From: Streptosporangium violaceochromogenes
Lineage (GTDB): Bacteria > Actinomycetota > Actinomycetes > Streptosporangiales > Streptosporangiaceae
Direction: 5' to 3'
DNA length: 64,000 nt
Assembly: GCF_014654615.1 (NCBI RefSeq)
Contig: NZ_BNBB01000012.1
Span: forward strand, 1 to 64,000
Part shown: piece by piece, positions 1-6,875 of the stretch
Numbering within the stretch: position 1 is the first letter of the stretch
Layout: each line of letters starts with the position of its first letter
Made by a program: the position numbers and the translations under genes
Notes under the pieces: generated by a model
What the model saw: the letters and a program-made list of their open reading frames with translations, nothing else
What the model was told of the DNA's origin: nothing
Databases searched by the model: none

Positions 1-138
1 GAGCGCCGGAATACGGGCCACCGCCGACTCCGCCGACCCCGCCTCACCCACCACCTCGATGTCGCCCTCGGACTCCAGCAGCGCGGCCACGCCTCGCCGT
101 ACCACCTCGTGGTCGTCGACGAGGAACACACGAATCAT
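1..138 (-). CDS. Response regulator, NarL/LuxR type (5' part only)
   Basis: Only the first 46 codons are in the window; the gene runs off the left edge. They read as the start of a receiver domain: [16 protein letters not shown] holds the adjacent acidic residues Asp8 and Asp9, followed by [11 protein letters not shown], as in DevR/DosR and other NarL-type regulators. The phospho-acceptor Asp and the HTH lie outside the window. It is divergent from a set of genes that are all relatives of the mycobacterial DosR regulon and carry DosR-like boxes, so it may be their regulator (compare OsdR of Streptomyces). That link is inferred from position; other NarL-type regulators start the same way. Confidence 0.8.
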   Translation of the reverse strand, partial: MIRVFLVDDHEVVRRGVAALLESEGDIEVVGEAGSAESAVARIPAL

Positions 139-319
139 GCCCCGAACGCTATCCCCCGGCCGGCCGCCGCCGATAGGGACGAAGGTCCCGGCCGGCGGGG
201 TCCGCGGCCCGTGACCGGAAGCCGCCGCCGTCACGCCGGCGCACCGATCCGGCCGCGCCTGAGGCGGGTGATGAGGAAGGTGAACGGGGCGGGCCGGTGT
301 GCGGGTGGTGGGGCCGGGC

Positions 320-357
320 GGGGCCAAAGGTCCCGGCGGAGCACGTCCAAAGACCCT
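320..357. promoter_or_regulatory. Two tandem DosR/DevR-like boxes
   Basis: GGGGCCAAAGGTCCC at 320-334 reads GGGACCTTTGGCCCC on the other strand. GTCCAAAGACCC at 345-356 reads GGGTCTTTGGAC. Both fit the mycobacterial DosR core GGGACTTNNGGCCC. They lie 50-90 bp upstream of the Rv1733c-like gene at 409 and about 24 bp apart, a spacing suited to two regulator dimers on one face of the helix. Five further copies occur before neighbouring genes. Binding is inferred from sequence. Confidence 0.6.
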
Positions 358-408
358 GACACGCCGAAGTGGGTACGACGGACGGTGGAGGTGTGCGGAG
401 GTGATTCG

Positions 409-987
409 ATGCGCTCCCTTACTCGCTGGGCGACACGCTGGCTGCTCCTTCACCGCTTCGACGGCAACCCGCTGCGCAGACGCTCGGACCGGATCGAGAC
501 GGCCGCCGCGCTGGTGGCCCTGGTGATCTTCGTCGCCGTGTTGTGGCCGGCGGTCGCGCTCGGGCGCCAGGTCTACGAGCACGGCGTGCGCGCCGAGGTC
601 GTCGGCCCCGGGCACAAGCAGGCGGTCGTGGCCCAGGTCGTCGACCCGGCGCGTGACGCCAGGTGGCAGGCGCGGACGGTGCGCTGGACCACCGCGCAGG
701 GGGATGTGCGGACCGGGCCGACGGTGCTGGCGCCGGGCACCCCCGTGGGTTCCCACACCCGGGTCTGGATCGACGCGGCCGGCCGGCTCACGACTCCTCC
801 GCCCAGCCACGCCAAGACGGTCGTGGACGCGGCGCTGGCCGTGCTCGCGACGGCGGCGGGGGTCGCCACGACCCTGCTGCTCTGCCTGACCGGCGTGCGC
901 AAGGCGCTGAACCGGCGCCGTGACGCCGACTGGGAAAGGGCCTGGGCCGTGGCCGACGAACGGTGGCGCCGGCCAAGGCAGCCCTGA
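409..987 (+). CDS. Rv1733c-like membrane protein
   Basis: This 192-residue protein has two transmembrane segments, at about 31-52 and 139-161. The loop between them (about 85 residues) is probably outside the membrane. This layout, with short charged ends, matches the Rv1733c family of actinobacteria; Rv1733c is a DosR-regulon protein of unknown biochemical role. The ATG at 409 is chosen because a strong GGAGGTGA lies just upstream; the open frame reaches back to 109 but that part overlaps the divergent response regulator and has no good start. Two DosR-like boxes lie upstream. Function beyond a membrane role in dormancy is unknown. Confidence 0.7.
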   Translation: MRSLTRWATRWLLLHRFDGNPLRRRSDRIETAAALVALVIFVAVLWPAVALGRQVYEHGVRAEVVGPGHKQAVVAQVVDPARDARWQARTVRWTTAQGDVRTGPTVLAPGTPVGSHTRVWIDAAGRLTTPPPSHAKTVVDAALAVLATAAGVATTLLLCLTGVRKALNRRRDADWERAWAVADERWRRPRQP

Positions 988-1017
988 CCGCGTCCGGCAC
1001 CGGCCGTCAGGAGCCGC

Positions 1018-1290
1018 CTAGCCGAACTCGCGGACCGATCCGGCCGTCTGCGCGACGTCCTCGGCGCCGTCCTGGATCAACTGGGCGGCCAGGACGGACA
1101 GGACGCGACCGGCGGCCAGCTCGTCCCCGATCTCCGGGACCGGCCGGTCGCTCGGATTACGCCGGGCACGCGCGACGGCCTCGTGCCTTTTACCGCGATC
1201 GGTGAACAGCACGGCCCGGGCGGTGGTGACGTCGTCGTTGTCGTCCTCGCTGATGAAGATCTGCACGTTCCACTGCTTGGCTTCCATCAT
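1018..1290 (-). CDS. DUF1876 protein (Rv1738-like)
   Basis: This 90-residue protein begins MMEAKQWNVQIFISEDD and contains ARARRNPSDRPVPEIGDEL, which matches the DUF1876/dsRBD-fold family. Its best-known member is Rv1738 of M. tuberculosis, a strongly hypoxia-induced protein whose fold resembles ribosome hibernation factors. A role in translational shutdown is therefore likely but not proven. The start is set by AAGGGGGGTG upstream of two adjacent ATG codons (1290 and 1287). It is divergent from the universal stress gene at 1512; three DosR-like boxes lie in the shared region. Confidence 0.8.
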   Translation of the reverse strand: MMEAKQWNVQIFISEDDNDDVTTARAVLFTDRGKRHEAVARARRNPSDRPVPEIGDELAAGRVLSVLAAQLIQDGAEDVAQTAGSVREFG

Positions 1291-1335
1291 GAACACCCCC
1301 CTTGAAGGGTCTCTCCCGCCCTCCGGCCGGTGAAA

Positions 1336-1456
1336 GGGTCCTTGGACCCTATTGGGGCAGGCCGTTGCGCCCTGCCCCGGTGCCCCCGGTCTCACGCCGC
1401 CCGGCGGGCCGTGGCGGCCAAAGGCCGGAAGTCCCGGGTGATCAGGTCCTTTGGCC
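1336..1456. promoter_or_regulatory. Three DosR/DevR-like boxes in a divergent promoter
   Basis: The region between the DUF1876 gene and the universal stress gene holds three related sites: GGGTCCTTGGACCC at 1336-1349 (a 6-2-6 palindrome), GGCCAAAGGCC at 1416-1426, and GGTCCTTTGGCC at 1445-1456. The first is about 46 bp from the DUF1876 start and the last about 56 bp from the stress-protein start, so each direction has a site at a suitable distance. All match the core seen before 409, 3004 and 5539. Confidence 0.6.
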
Positions 1457-1511
1457 GCTGCGCGCGGCGGCGCCGAGCGGTCGGATGGAGGACAGGAGCG
1501 AGGAGGATGAC

Positions 1512-2378
1512 ATGACAGCGCATGTGGTGGTGGGTGTGGACGGCTCCCCTTCCTCACAGGCCGCGGCCGAGTGGGCCGCCGCCGACGCGGCGCGCCGCGG
1601 ATGCGCCGTACGGCTCGTCCACGTGTGCGGGCCGTGGATCTACGACATCCCGCTGCAGACCCCGCCCGGCTTCCGCGACTCCATGGCCGAGTACTGCCAG
1701 GACGTGCTCGACGGCGCCGCCGCCCTGGTGAGGGAGCGCGCCCCGAAGGTGCCGGTGGAGACGGTGTTCGAGGCGGGCAAGGCGGTCGAGGTCCTGCGCC
1801 GTGAGGCCGAGGACGCCGTGCAGCTCGTGCTCGGCAGCCGGGGACTGGGCGGGTTCACCGGGCTGCTGCTGGGTTCGGTCGCCCTCGCCCTGGCCGGTCA
1901 CGTCTCCAGGCCCGTCGTGGTGGTCCGGAAGGCGCCGAAGCGGGTTCACGACGAGATCGTGGCCGGCTTCGACGGTTCGTCCCCCGCCGCGGTGTTCGAG
2001 TACGCCTTCGAGGAGGCCGTCCGGCGCAAGGCCCGGCTACGCGCGGTCCACACCTGGCAGGAGCCGGTCCTCGGCCCCTACGCCGCGGCCTACACCCCCC
2101 TGTTCGACGACGTCTTCGCCGCCGAGCGGCACAAGGCGATGGAGACGCTGGCCCACTGGCGGGAGAGGTACCCGGGCGTCGAGGTTGAGGAGACGGTGGT
2201 CTGCGGCCATCCGGTGGCCGTCATCTGCCAGGCGTCGGAGACGGCGGACCTGGTCGTGGTCGGGGCGCGGGGGCTGGGCGGCCTCGGGGCGGCGATGCTG
2301 GGATCGGTCAGCCACGGGGTGCTGCACCACGCGCGCTGCCCCGTCGCGGTGGTGCGGGCTGGAGGGGAGAGGCGATGA
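1512..2378 (+). CDS. Universal stress protein, two tandem Usp domains
   Basis: This 288-residue protein contains two Usp domains of about 140 residues. Each has the nucleotide-binding signature: GSRGLGGFTGLLLGS in the first half and GARGLGGLGAAMLGS in the second. The closest functional model is Rv2623 of M. tuberculosis, an ATP-binding DosR-regulon protein that slows growth. ATG 1512 is preferred because GAGGAGGATGAC precedes it; an in-frame ATG at about 1485 is possible. Its last codons overlap the CBS gene start by four bases, so the two are translationally coupled. Confidence 0.9.
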   Translation: MTAHVVVGVDGSPSSQAAAEWAAADAARRGCAVRLVHVCGPWIYDIPLQTPPGFRDSMAEYCQDVLDGAAALVRERAPKVPVETVFEAGKAVEVLRREAEDAVQLVLGSRGLGGFTGLLLGSVALALAGHVSRPVVVVRKAPKRVHDEIVAGFDGSSPAAVFEYAFEEAVRRKARLRAVHTWQEPVLGPYAAAYTPLFDDVFAAERHKAMETLAHWRERYPGVEVEETVVCGHPVAVICQASETADLVVVGARGLGGLGAAMLGSVSHGVLHHARCPVAVVRAGGERR

Positions 2379-2884
2379 ACGTGGCCGATGTCAGGGTGGC
2401 CCAGGTGATGAGCCGTACGCTCGTCGCCGTCGAGCCGGACGAGTCCCCGCTCATGGCCTGGGAGCTCATGCGCCGCGCGGACGTCCACCATCTGCCGGTC
2501 GTGGAGGGGAACGGCCGCCTGCACGGGGTTCTGACCCGCGAGGATCTGACCGCCCGCTGGTCGGGCGGCCCGCTTGAGCAGTCGCGGGGGCGGGTGGGCG
2601 CTCTGGTGACCGGGCGCCGCTGCCCTCACGTGACGCTGCAGGCGTGCCTGGCCGACGCCGCGGCGGCCATGGTGGGGGCCGGGGTCGACGCGATACCGGT
2701 CCTGGGGGAGTCGGCCGTGCTGGTGGGGATGATCACCGCCACCGACGTGCTGCGGGCCGTGGCCGACCGGCTCGTCGAGAGGGGAGGCGACGAGGGCGGG
2801 CACGAGGAGGGGCCGGAGATCATGACCGGGGTGTTCCGGCTGGTCCCCGTCCTGCCCGCGGTCCTCAAAGGGCCCGGGGGATGA
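2375..2884 (+). CDS. CBS-domain pair protein (Hrp1-like)
   Basis: This 169-residue protein is almost entirely two CBS motifs (about 8-65 and 75-130), the first with VHHLPVVEGNGRLHGVLTRED and the second ending VGMITATDVLRAV. Paired CBS motifs bind adenosine nucleotides or similar ligands. Hrp1 (Rv2626c), a short CBS protein strongly induced by DosR, is the natural comparison. The start overlaps the stop of the universal stress gene (ATGA), which points to one operon. The last 35 residues are low-complexity and unassigned. Confidence 0.85.
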   Translation: MNVADVRVAQVMSRTLVAVEPDESPLMAWELMRRADVHHLPVVEGNGRLHGVLTREDLTARWSGGPLEQSRGRVGALVTGRRCPHVTLQACLADAAAAMVGAGVDAIPVLGESAVLVGMITATDVLRAVADRLVERGGDEGGHEEGPEIMTGVFRLVPVLPAVLKGPGG

Positions 2885-2934
2885 GCCCTCACGGGACCCG
2901 GGGTGACGGCGGTGGGGCAGCCCCGGCCCCGAGC

Positions 2935-2947
2935 GACCAAAGTCCCC
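2935..2947. promoter_or_regulatory. DosR/DevR-like box before the M50 protease
   Basis: GACCAAAGTCCCC reads GGGGACTTTGGTC on the minus strand, the closest match in the window to the mycobacterial DosR core. It lies 57 bp upstream of the protease start at 3004. This suggests the protease has its own promoter although only 119 bp separate it from the CBS gene. Confidence 0.6.
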
Positions 2948-3003
2948 CTCGAAACAGGCTAACGCCTCTAAATCGGCAGAAGGCCGGAGTCGATCGTGGA
3001 ACC

Positions 3004-4131
3004 ATGAGGCCGAGCCTGAGACTGGGGAACGTGGCGGGGATTCCCGTGGGGATCCACTGGTCCACTCTGCTCGTCGTCGCGCTGATCATGGCCGTCCTGG
3101 GAACGGCGGTGCTGCCGGTCGGGGGCCCCGGCGTCTCGCGCGGGCTGTACTGGGCGGTCGCCGCGATCACCGCGACGGCTTTCGTCGCCTCGCTCCTGGC
3201 CCACGAGCTCGCCCACGCCCTGGTCGCCCGCCGCCGGGGCGTCCGGGTGAGGTCCATCACGCTGTGGGTGCTGGGCGGGGTCACCGAGCTCGACGACGAG
3301 GCGGGAACGCCCCGGGCGGAGGCGGAGATCAGCGTGGCCGGCCCCCTGGTGAGCCTGGCGCTGGCGGCGGTGGCCTACCTGGCGCTGCTCGTCTTCCACG
3401 GCCCGCCGCTCATCCTGTCGGCGGTGACCTGGTTCGCCTTCGTCAACGCCGTGCTCGGGGTGTTCAACCTGCTGCCCGGCGCACCCCTGGACGGTGGGCG
3501 GGTGCTGCACGCCTTCCTGTGGTGGCGCTACCACGACCGGTTCCGCGCCGACAGGACGGCCGCGCGGGCGGGGCAGACGCTCGGCATGGTCCTGGTGGCC
3601 GCCGGGATCCTCCAGACCGTCATGTGGTCGCCCGTCGGCGGGCTCTGGACGGTGCTCATCGGGTGGTTCATGGCGGGCGCGGCCCGCAGCGAGGCGTTCG
3701 GCCACGCCGCCCGCGACGGGCTGGCCGGGCTGCGGGTCCGCGACGTCATGACGCCGGATCCGGACCTCGCCCCCGCCTGGCTCACGGTGGAGGACTTCGT
3801 GTCCAGCGTGGCCCTCGGCTCACGCCAGCTGGTCTTTCCCGTCGTGGACTTCTCCGGGGCCCCGACCGGATCGGTCTCGCTGGAGACGGTCCTCGGCCTT
3901 CCCCCTGAGCGGCGGGCCGCCGTCCACGTCGCCGAGGTGGCGCGCCGGCTGCCCCCCGACCACGTCCTGACGCCCGAGGAGCCGGCCGAGCGGATCCTGC
4001 GGCAGTCCGCGGCGCCGGTCGTCCTGGTCACCGAGAACGGCCGCGTCACGGGGATGATCACCTCGGCCGATCTGACGAGGGTCCTGCTGCAGGCGGCGCT
4101 TCGGGGCAGGTCGCGCGACGGGACGCCGTGA
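3004..4131 (+). CDS. Site-2-protease (M50) with C-terminal CBS domains, Rip3-like
   Basis: This 375-residue membrane protein has the zinc site HELAH at 67-71 and the third ligand motif LDGGR at 162-166, preceded by NLLPG, as in intramembrane metalloproteases. Several transmembrane segments fill the first 230 residues; two CBS motifs occupy about 240-370 (VRDVMTPDP..., VTGMITSADL). The same architecture occurs in Rip3 (Rv2625c), a DosR-regulon protease. ATG 3004 gives the family N-terminus MRPSLRLGNVAGIPVGIHWS. The CBS part may sense nucleotides and gate cleavage; no substrate can be named from the sequence. Confidence 0.88.
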   Translation: MRPSLRLGNVAGIPVGIHWSTLLVVALIMAVLGTAVLPVGGPGVSRGLYWAVAAITATAFVASLLAHELAHALVARRRGVRVRSITLWVLGGVTELDDEAGTPRAEAEISVAGPLVSLALAAVAYLALLVFHGPPLILSAVTWFAFVNAVLGVFNLLPGAPLDGGRVLHAFLWWRYHDRFRADRTAARAGQTLGMVLVAAGILQTVMWSPVGGLWTVLIGWFMAGAARSEAFGHAARDGLAGLRVRDVMTPDPDLAPAWLTVEDFVSSVALGSRQLVFPVVDFSGAPTGSVSLETVLGLPPERRAAVHVAEVARRLPPDHVLTPEEPAERILRQSAAPVVLVTENGRVTGMITSADLTRVLLQAALRGRSRDGTP

Positions 4132-4167
4132 CCGCCCCGCCCCGGGCCGGGGGGTGCGGCGGCCGGG

Positions 4168-4230
4168 ATGACCGTCGCCCCCGCCTCTTCCGCGCGGAGA
4201 CGTCGCGCGGAAGAGGCGGGAAACGGTCAT
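4168..4230. terminator. Long bidirectional hairpin terminator
   Basis: The 17-bp arms at 4180-4196 and 4204-4220 (CCGCCTCTTCCGCGCG and its complement) are perfect around a 7-nt loop. Outer arms ATGACCGT (4168-4175) and ACGGTCAT (4223-4230) extend the stem. It lies between the convergent protease and Hsp20 genes, so it can serve both. An 8-T run follows at 4256-4263 on the plus strand, too far from the hairpin to be its U-tract. Confidence 0.8.
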
Positions 4231-4267
4231 CCGGCGCCGTGAGGGCGCCCGCCCCTTTTTTTTGCGG

Positions 4268-4696
4268 CTACTTCCTGTGGGCGTGCGACTTGTCCTCGAC
4301 CGGGATGCGCCTGCTCTTCTCCTCGGGCCTGGCGAGCTTCACGCTGACCTCAAGGACGCCCTTGTCGTAGACGGCCTTGATGTCCTTCTCGTCCGCCACC
4401 ATGGGCAGGGTGATGGACCGCGTGAACGAGCCGTAGCGGAACTCCGTCCGCTGCTGCTCCCGCTCCTCCTCCTCGCGCTCGGCCCTGATCGTCAGGATGC
4501 CGTTGTTCACGTCGATCTCGATGTTCTCGGGGTTGACCCCCGGCAGTTCGGCCCGCAGGACGTACCGGCCGTTCTTGACGTAGTCCTCGAACCTGATGCT
4601 CTGGGTCTGCGTCCTCATGGTCCCGAAGGGGACGTCCAGCAGCTCCAGCAGCTCGGGGAAGAGGCCCCTTTGCTCACGGCGCGTCAGCATGCTCAT
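4268..4696 (-). CDS. Hsp20/alpha-crystallin small heat-shock protein
   Basis: This 142-residue chaperone has an alpha-crystallin domain at about 38-130, with VLRAELPGVNPENIEIDV, the GILTIRAERE strand, and YDKGVLEVSVKLARPEE near the end. The C-terminal IPV motif (131-133) is the usual oligomer contact. ATG 4696 is chosen because AAGGAG precedes it. Hsp20 (Acr/HspX) is the hallmark DosR-regulon protein in M. tuberculosis. A degenerate half-site, GGTCGAAAGCC near 4767, is the only DosR-like sequence upstream, so its control is less certain than for its neighbours. Confidence 0.92.
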   Translation of the reverse strand: MSMLTRREQRGLFPELLELLDVPFGTMRTQTQSIRFEDYVKNGRYVLRAELPGVNPENIEIDVNNGILTIRAEREEEEREQQRTEFRYGSFTRSITLPMVADEKDIKAVYDKGVLEVSVKLARPEEKSRRIPVEDKSHAHRK

Positions 4697-4858
4697 GTGT
4701 GCTCCTTGTCTGTCCGATGGCGGCGGGGAGGATCTCCCCGGCGAAGGGTGAGGTGATGTCCGGCCCCAGGTCGAAAGCCGGTAAACCTCGGGTGCGCGGG
4801 CGGGCCCGGGCCTCCCCGCCGGCCCCCTTCGCCCAACCGGCTGGTTGCCGAACACGAC

Positions 4859-5539
4859 CTAGTCGTCCACGTCCCACTCCAGTTCGTCGATCACGTCGAC
4901 GACACCGCTGACCCGGCGGGTCATCCGTGCCACGAGCCGGGCGTCGCCGCGCCGACGCATGCGCCCGGACAGCGTGACGACCCCGTCGCGGACCGTGACG
5001 GCGGTGTCGTGCGGCTCGGTCCACAGGGAGTGCTCCAGGATGTCCTCACGCACCTCCCCGGCGATGTCGGCGTCGCTGCGCAGGAAGACCTTCAGCAGGT
5101 CATGGCGGCTGACGATGCCTTCGAGGATGCCCTCCTCGTCGACCACGGGCAGCCGTTTGACCCCCTGCTCCTCCATGAGGCGCATCGCCGACACGATCGA
5201 GGCGTGCGGCCGGACGGTCACCGCCGGGGCGGTCATCAACGCCGCGGCGGTGTCACCGCGGGCCTTGTCCCTGGCGCCGCCGCCGTCCCGGCTCAGGCGG
5301 TGGCGCAGCCGGGCGCGCAGCGGCGGCTGGTAGCCCTCGCGGTAGTACTGCTCCTTGAACTCCTCTTTGTGGAGCAGATCCGCCTCGGAGACGACGCCGA
5401 TGACGTGCCCCTCCCCGTCCACCACCGGGACGGCGCTCACACCGTGGGCGATGAGCACCTCGGCGACGTCCTTGAACGGGCTGCTGCCGTTGACCGACGC
5501 CACCTCCGTGCTCATGACGTCCTTGACCTTCGCGCGCAT
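4859..5539 (-). CDS. CBS-CBS-BON domain protein
   Basis: This 226-residue protein starts MRAKVKDVMSTEVASV. Two CBS motifs lie at about 8-60 (ending HVIGVVSEADLLHKEEF) and 98-155 (ending LEGIVSRHDLLKVFLR). A BON domain follows at about 163-226 (TVRDGVVTLSGRMRRR... VVDVIDELEW). BON domains usually bind membranes or ligands. The start is fixed by GAAGGAGGTTGG before ATG 5539. A DosR-like box lies 120 bp upstream at 5658-5671. CBS-BON proteins are common in the oxygen-stress clusters of Streptomyces, which supports regulon membership. Confidence 0.88.
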   Translation of the reverse strand: MRAKVKDVMSTEVASVNGSSPFKDVAEVLIAHGVSAVPVVDGEGHVIGVVSEADLLHKEEFKEQYYREGYQPPLRARLRHRLSRDGGGARDKARGDTAAALMTAPAVTVRPHASIVSAMRLMEEQGVKRLPVVDEEGILEGIVSRHDLLKVFLRSDADIAGEVREDILEHSLWTEPHDTAVTVRDGVVTLSGRMRRRGDARLVARMTRRVSGVVDVIDELEWDVDD

Positions 5540-5959
5540 CGCCAACCTCCTTCGCTTTCGTGCGGGCCCGTCCTCACGCTCTTCCGCCGGGCTCCCCACG
5601 CCTTCCATCCCACCTCTGCGCGCACCCTGGGCGCAGTGGCCGGAGGTCCTCGAATCCGGGGTCTTTGGACCGCCGGGGAGACCGGGGACGGCCGGGGCGC
5701 CGGCGTCTTCCGGCCCGCCTGGAGCGCGCCATCGGATCGCTCGGTGATCCGATGGTCCGGTGCGCGTGGCGAGCCTCCCCGCCGTGCCCCCTCCCCCGAG
5801 GGCGGCCGGTACGGCGGTCGCGGACGGCCCGCCGGCGGCGGAGGCCGGCAGGCCGTGTATTCCCCGCTTCAAGTCGGCATATCCCCCGGACAGCGGCCGG
5901 GGAGGCTGCGACGATATGGCCAACCTTCTGCTGATCGCATCACGTTAACGGAGGACACC
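5540..5959. promoter_or_regulatory. Divergent promoter region with a DosR-like box
   Basis: No gene is supported in these 420 bases between the CBS-BON gene and the IclR gene. GGGGTCTTTGGACC at 5658-5671 is a near-perfect DosR-like palindrome placed for the CBS-BON gene. The rest is GC-rich with no clear operator for IclR. A weakly palindromic CGAGGTTGG-type stretch was not convincing. Confidence 0.55.
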
Positions 5960-6763
5960 ATGGCGCCGACCGAGGCGGGACTTGTCCGTCGGACGATCTT
6001 GCTACTTCGTACCGTGGCCGCGCATCCGGAGGGGGCCGGGCTCAGCGAGATCGCCCGCGAGGCCGGCATCCCCAAGGCCACGTGCCACCGGGTGCTCACC
6101 GTCCTCGAACAGGAGAACTGGCTGACGCTCGACCCCGGCACCCGGCGCTACCGGGTCTCCCTCGGACTCCTCTCCGTCGCCGGAGGGCTGCTGGACGGCG
6201 ACGGCGTCTACGGCCACCTGCGCGACGTCCTGCGCGACCTGGCCGCCGAGACCGGGGAGACCTCAGGGGTCGACGTGCTTCTCGCACCCGGCGTCGTGGT
6301 CATCGCCCAGGTCCCGGGGCCGTCGCTGATCGGGCAGACCCTCAAGCCCGTGCCCCGGACCCAGCCGGTGTGGGCGGCCTCGACCGGCAGGGTCCTGCTG
6401 GCGGCGCTCGACCCCCGGACGGTGCGGGCGGAGTTCGGGCGGGAGTTCGCCGAGAAGGCCCCCGCGGGGCCGGACGGGCTGGAGGCGTTCATCGCGTCGC
6501 TGGACTCCGTGCGCCGCGACGGGTTCGCCTTCGCCTACGACGAGCCCGAGATCGGGGCGGCCTCGGTGGCCGCGCCGGTGAGGGGCCGGGACGCCACGTC
6601 GTACGCGGTGTGGATCGGGGGCCCGACCTATCGCCTCACGCGGGATCGCATCGACGCGGTGGCCGAGCCGGTGATCAAGGCCGCGCGGATGGTCGGCGAC
6701 CTGCTCAGCGTGACGGGCATGGTCCTTCCCGGCGCCCTCACCGGGGGTTTCGCGCCGCACTGA
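5960..6763 (+). CDS. IclR-family transcriptional regulator
   Basis: This 267-residue protein has an N-terminal winged HTH (LSEIAREAGIPKATCHRVL at 28-46) and a C-terminal IclR effector domain from about 80, including VWAASTGRVLLAAL and FAFAYDEPEIGAASVAAPV. IclR proteins bind small organic acids or aromatic compounds through this domain. ATG 5960 is preceded by ACGGAGGACACC. No adjacent catabolic operon is on the same strand, so its target is not evident; the next gene is convergent. Confidence 0.9.
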   Translation: MAPTEAGLVRRTILLLRTVAAHPEGAGLSEIAREAGIPKATCHRVLTVLEQENWLTLDPGTRRYRVSLGLLSVAGGLLDGDGVYGHLRDVLRDLAAETGETSGVDVLLAPGVVVIAQVPGPSLIGQTLKPVPRTQPVWAASTGRVLLAALDPRTVRAEFGREFAEKAPAGPDGLEAFIASLDSVRRDGFAFAYDEPEIGAASVAAPVRGRDATSYAVWIGGPTYRLTRDRIDAVAEPVIKAARMVGDLLSVTGMVLPGALTGGFAPH

Positions 6764-6812
6764 CGCGCCGCACTGATCGGCGCCGGCGATGCGGAGCCCG
6801 TGGGGCCGCGGG

Positions 6813-6851
6813 GCCGCCCGGCCCGGCCGGATCGCCGCCGGGCCGGGCGGC
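6813..6851. terminator. GC hairpin between convergent genes
   Basis: GCCGCCCGGCCCGG (6813-6826) and its exact complement CCGGGCCGGGCGGC (6838-6851) form a 14-bp stem with an 11-nt loop. It lies between the IclR stop (6763) and the peptidase stop (6876) and could end both transcripts. There is no U-tract, as is common in actinomycetes. Confidence 0.6.
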
Positions 6852-6875
6852 GATCCGGTGCGGTGCGGTGCGGGG

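Noticed and set aside
4256..4263. Eight-T run as the U-tract of the hairpin terminator
   Set aside because: It lies 26-36 bases beyond the stem on the plus strand, too far for a Rho-independent terminator.
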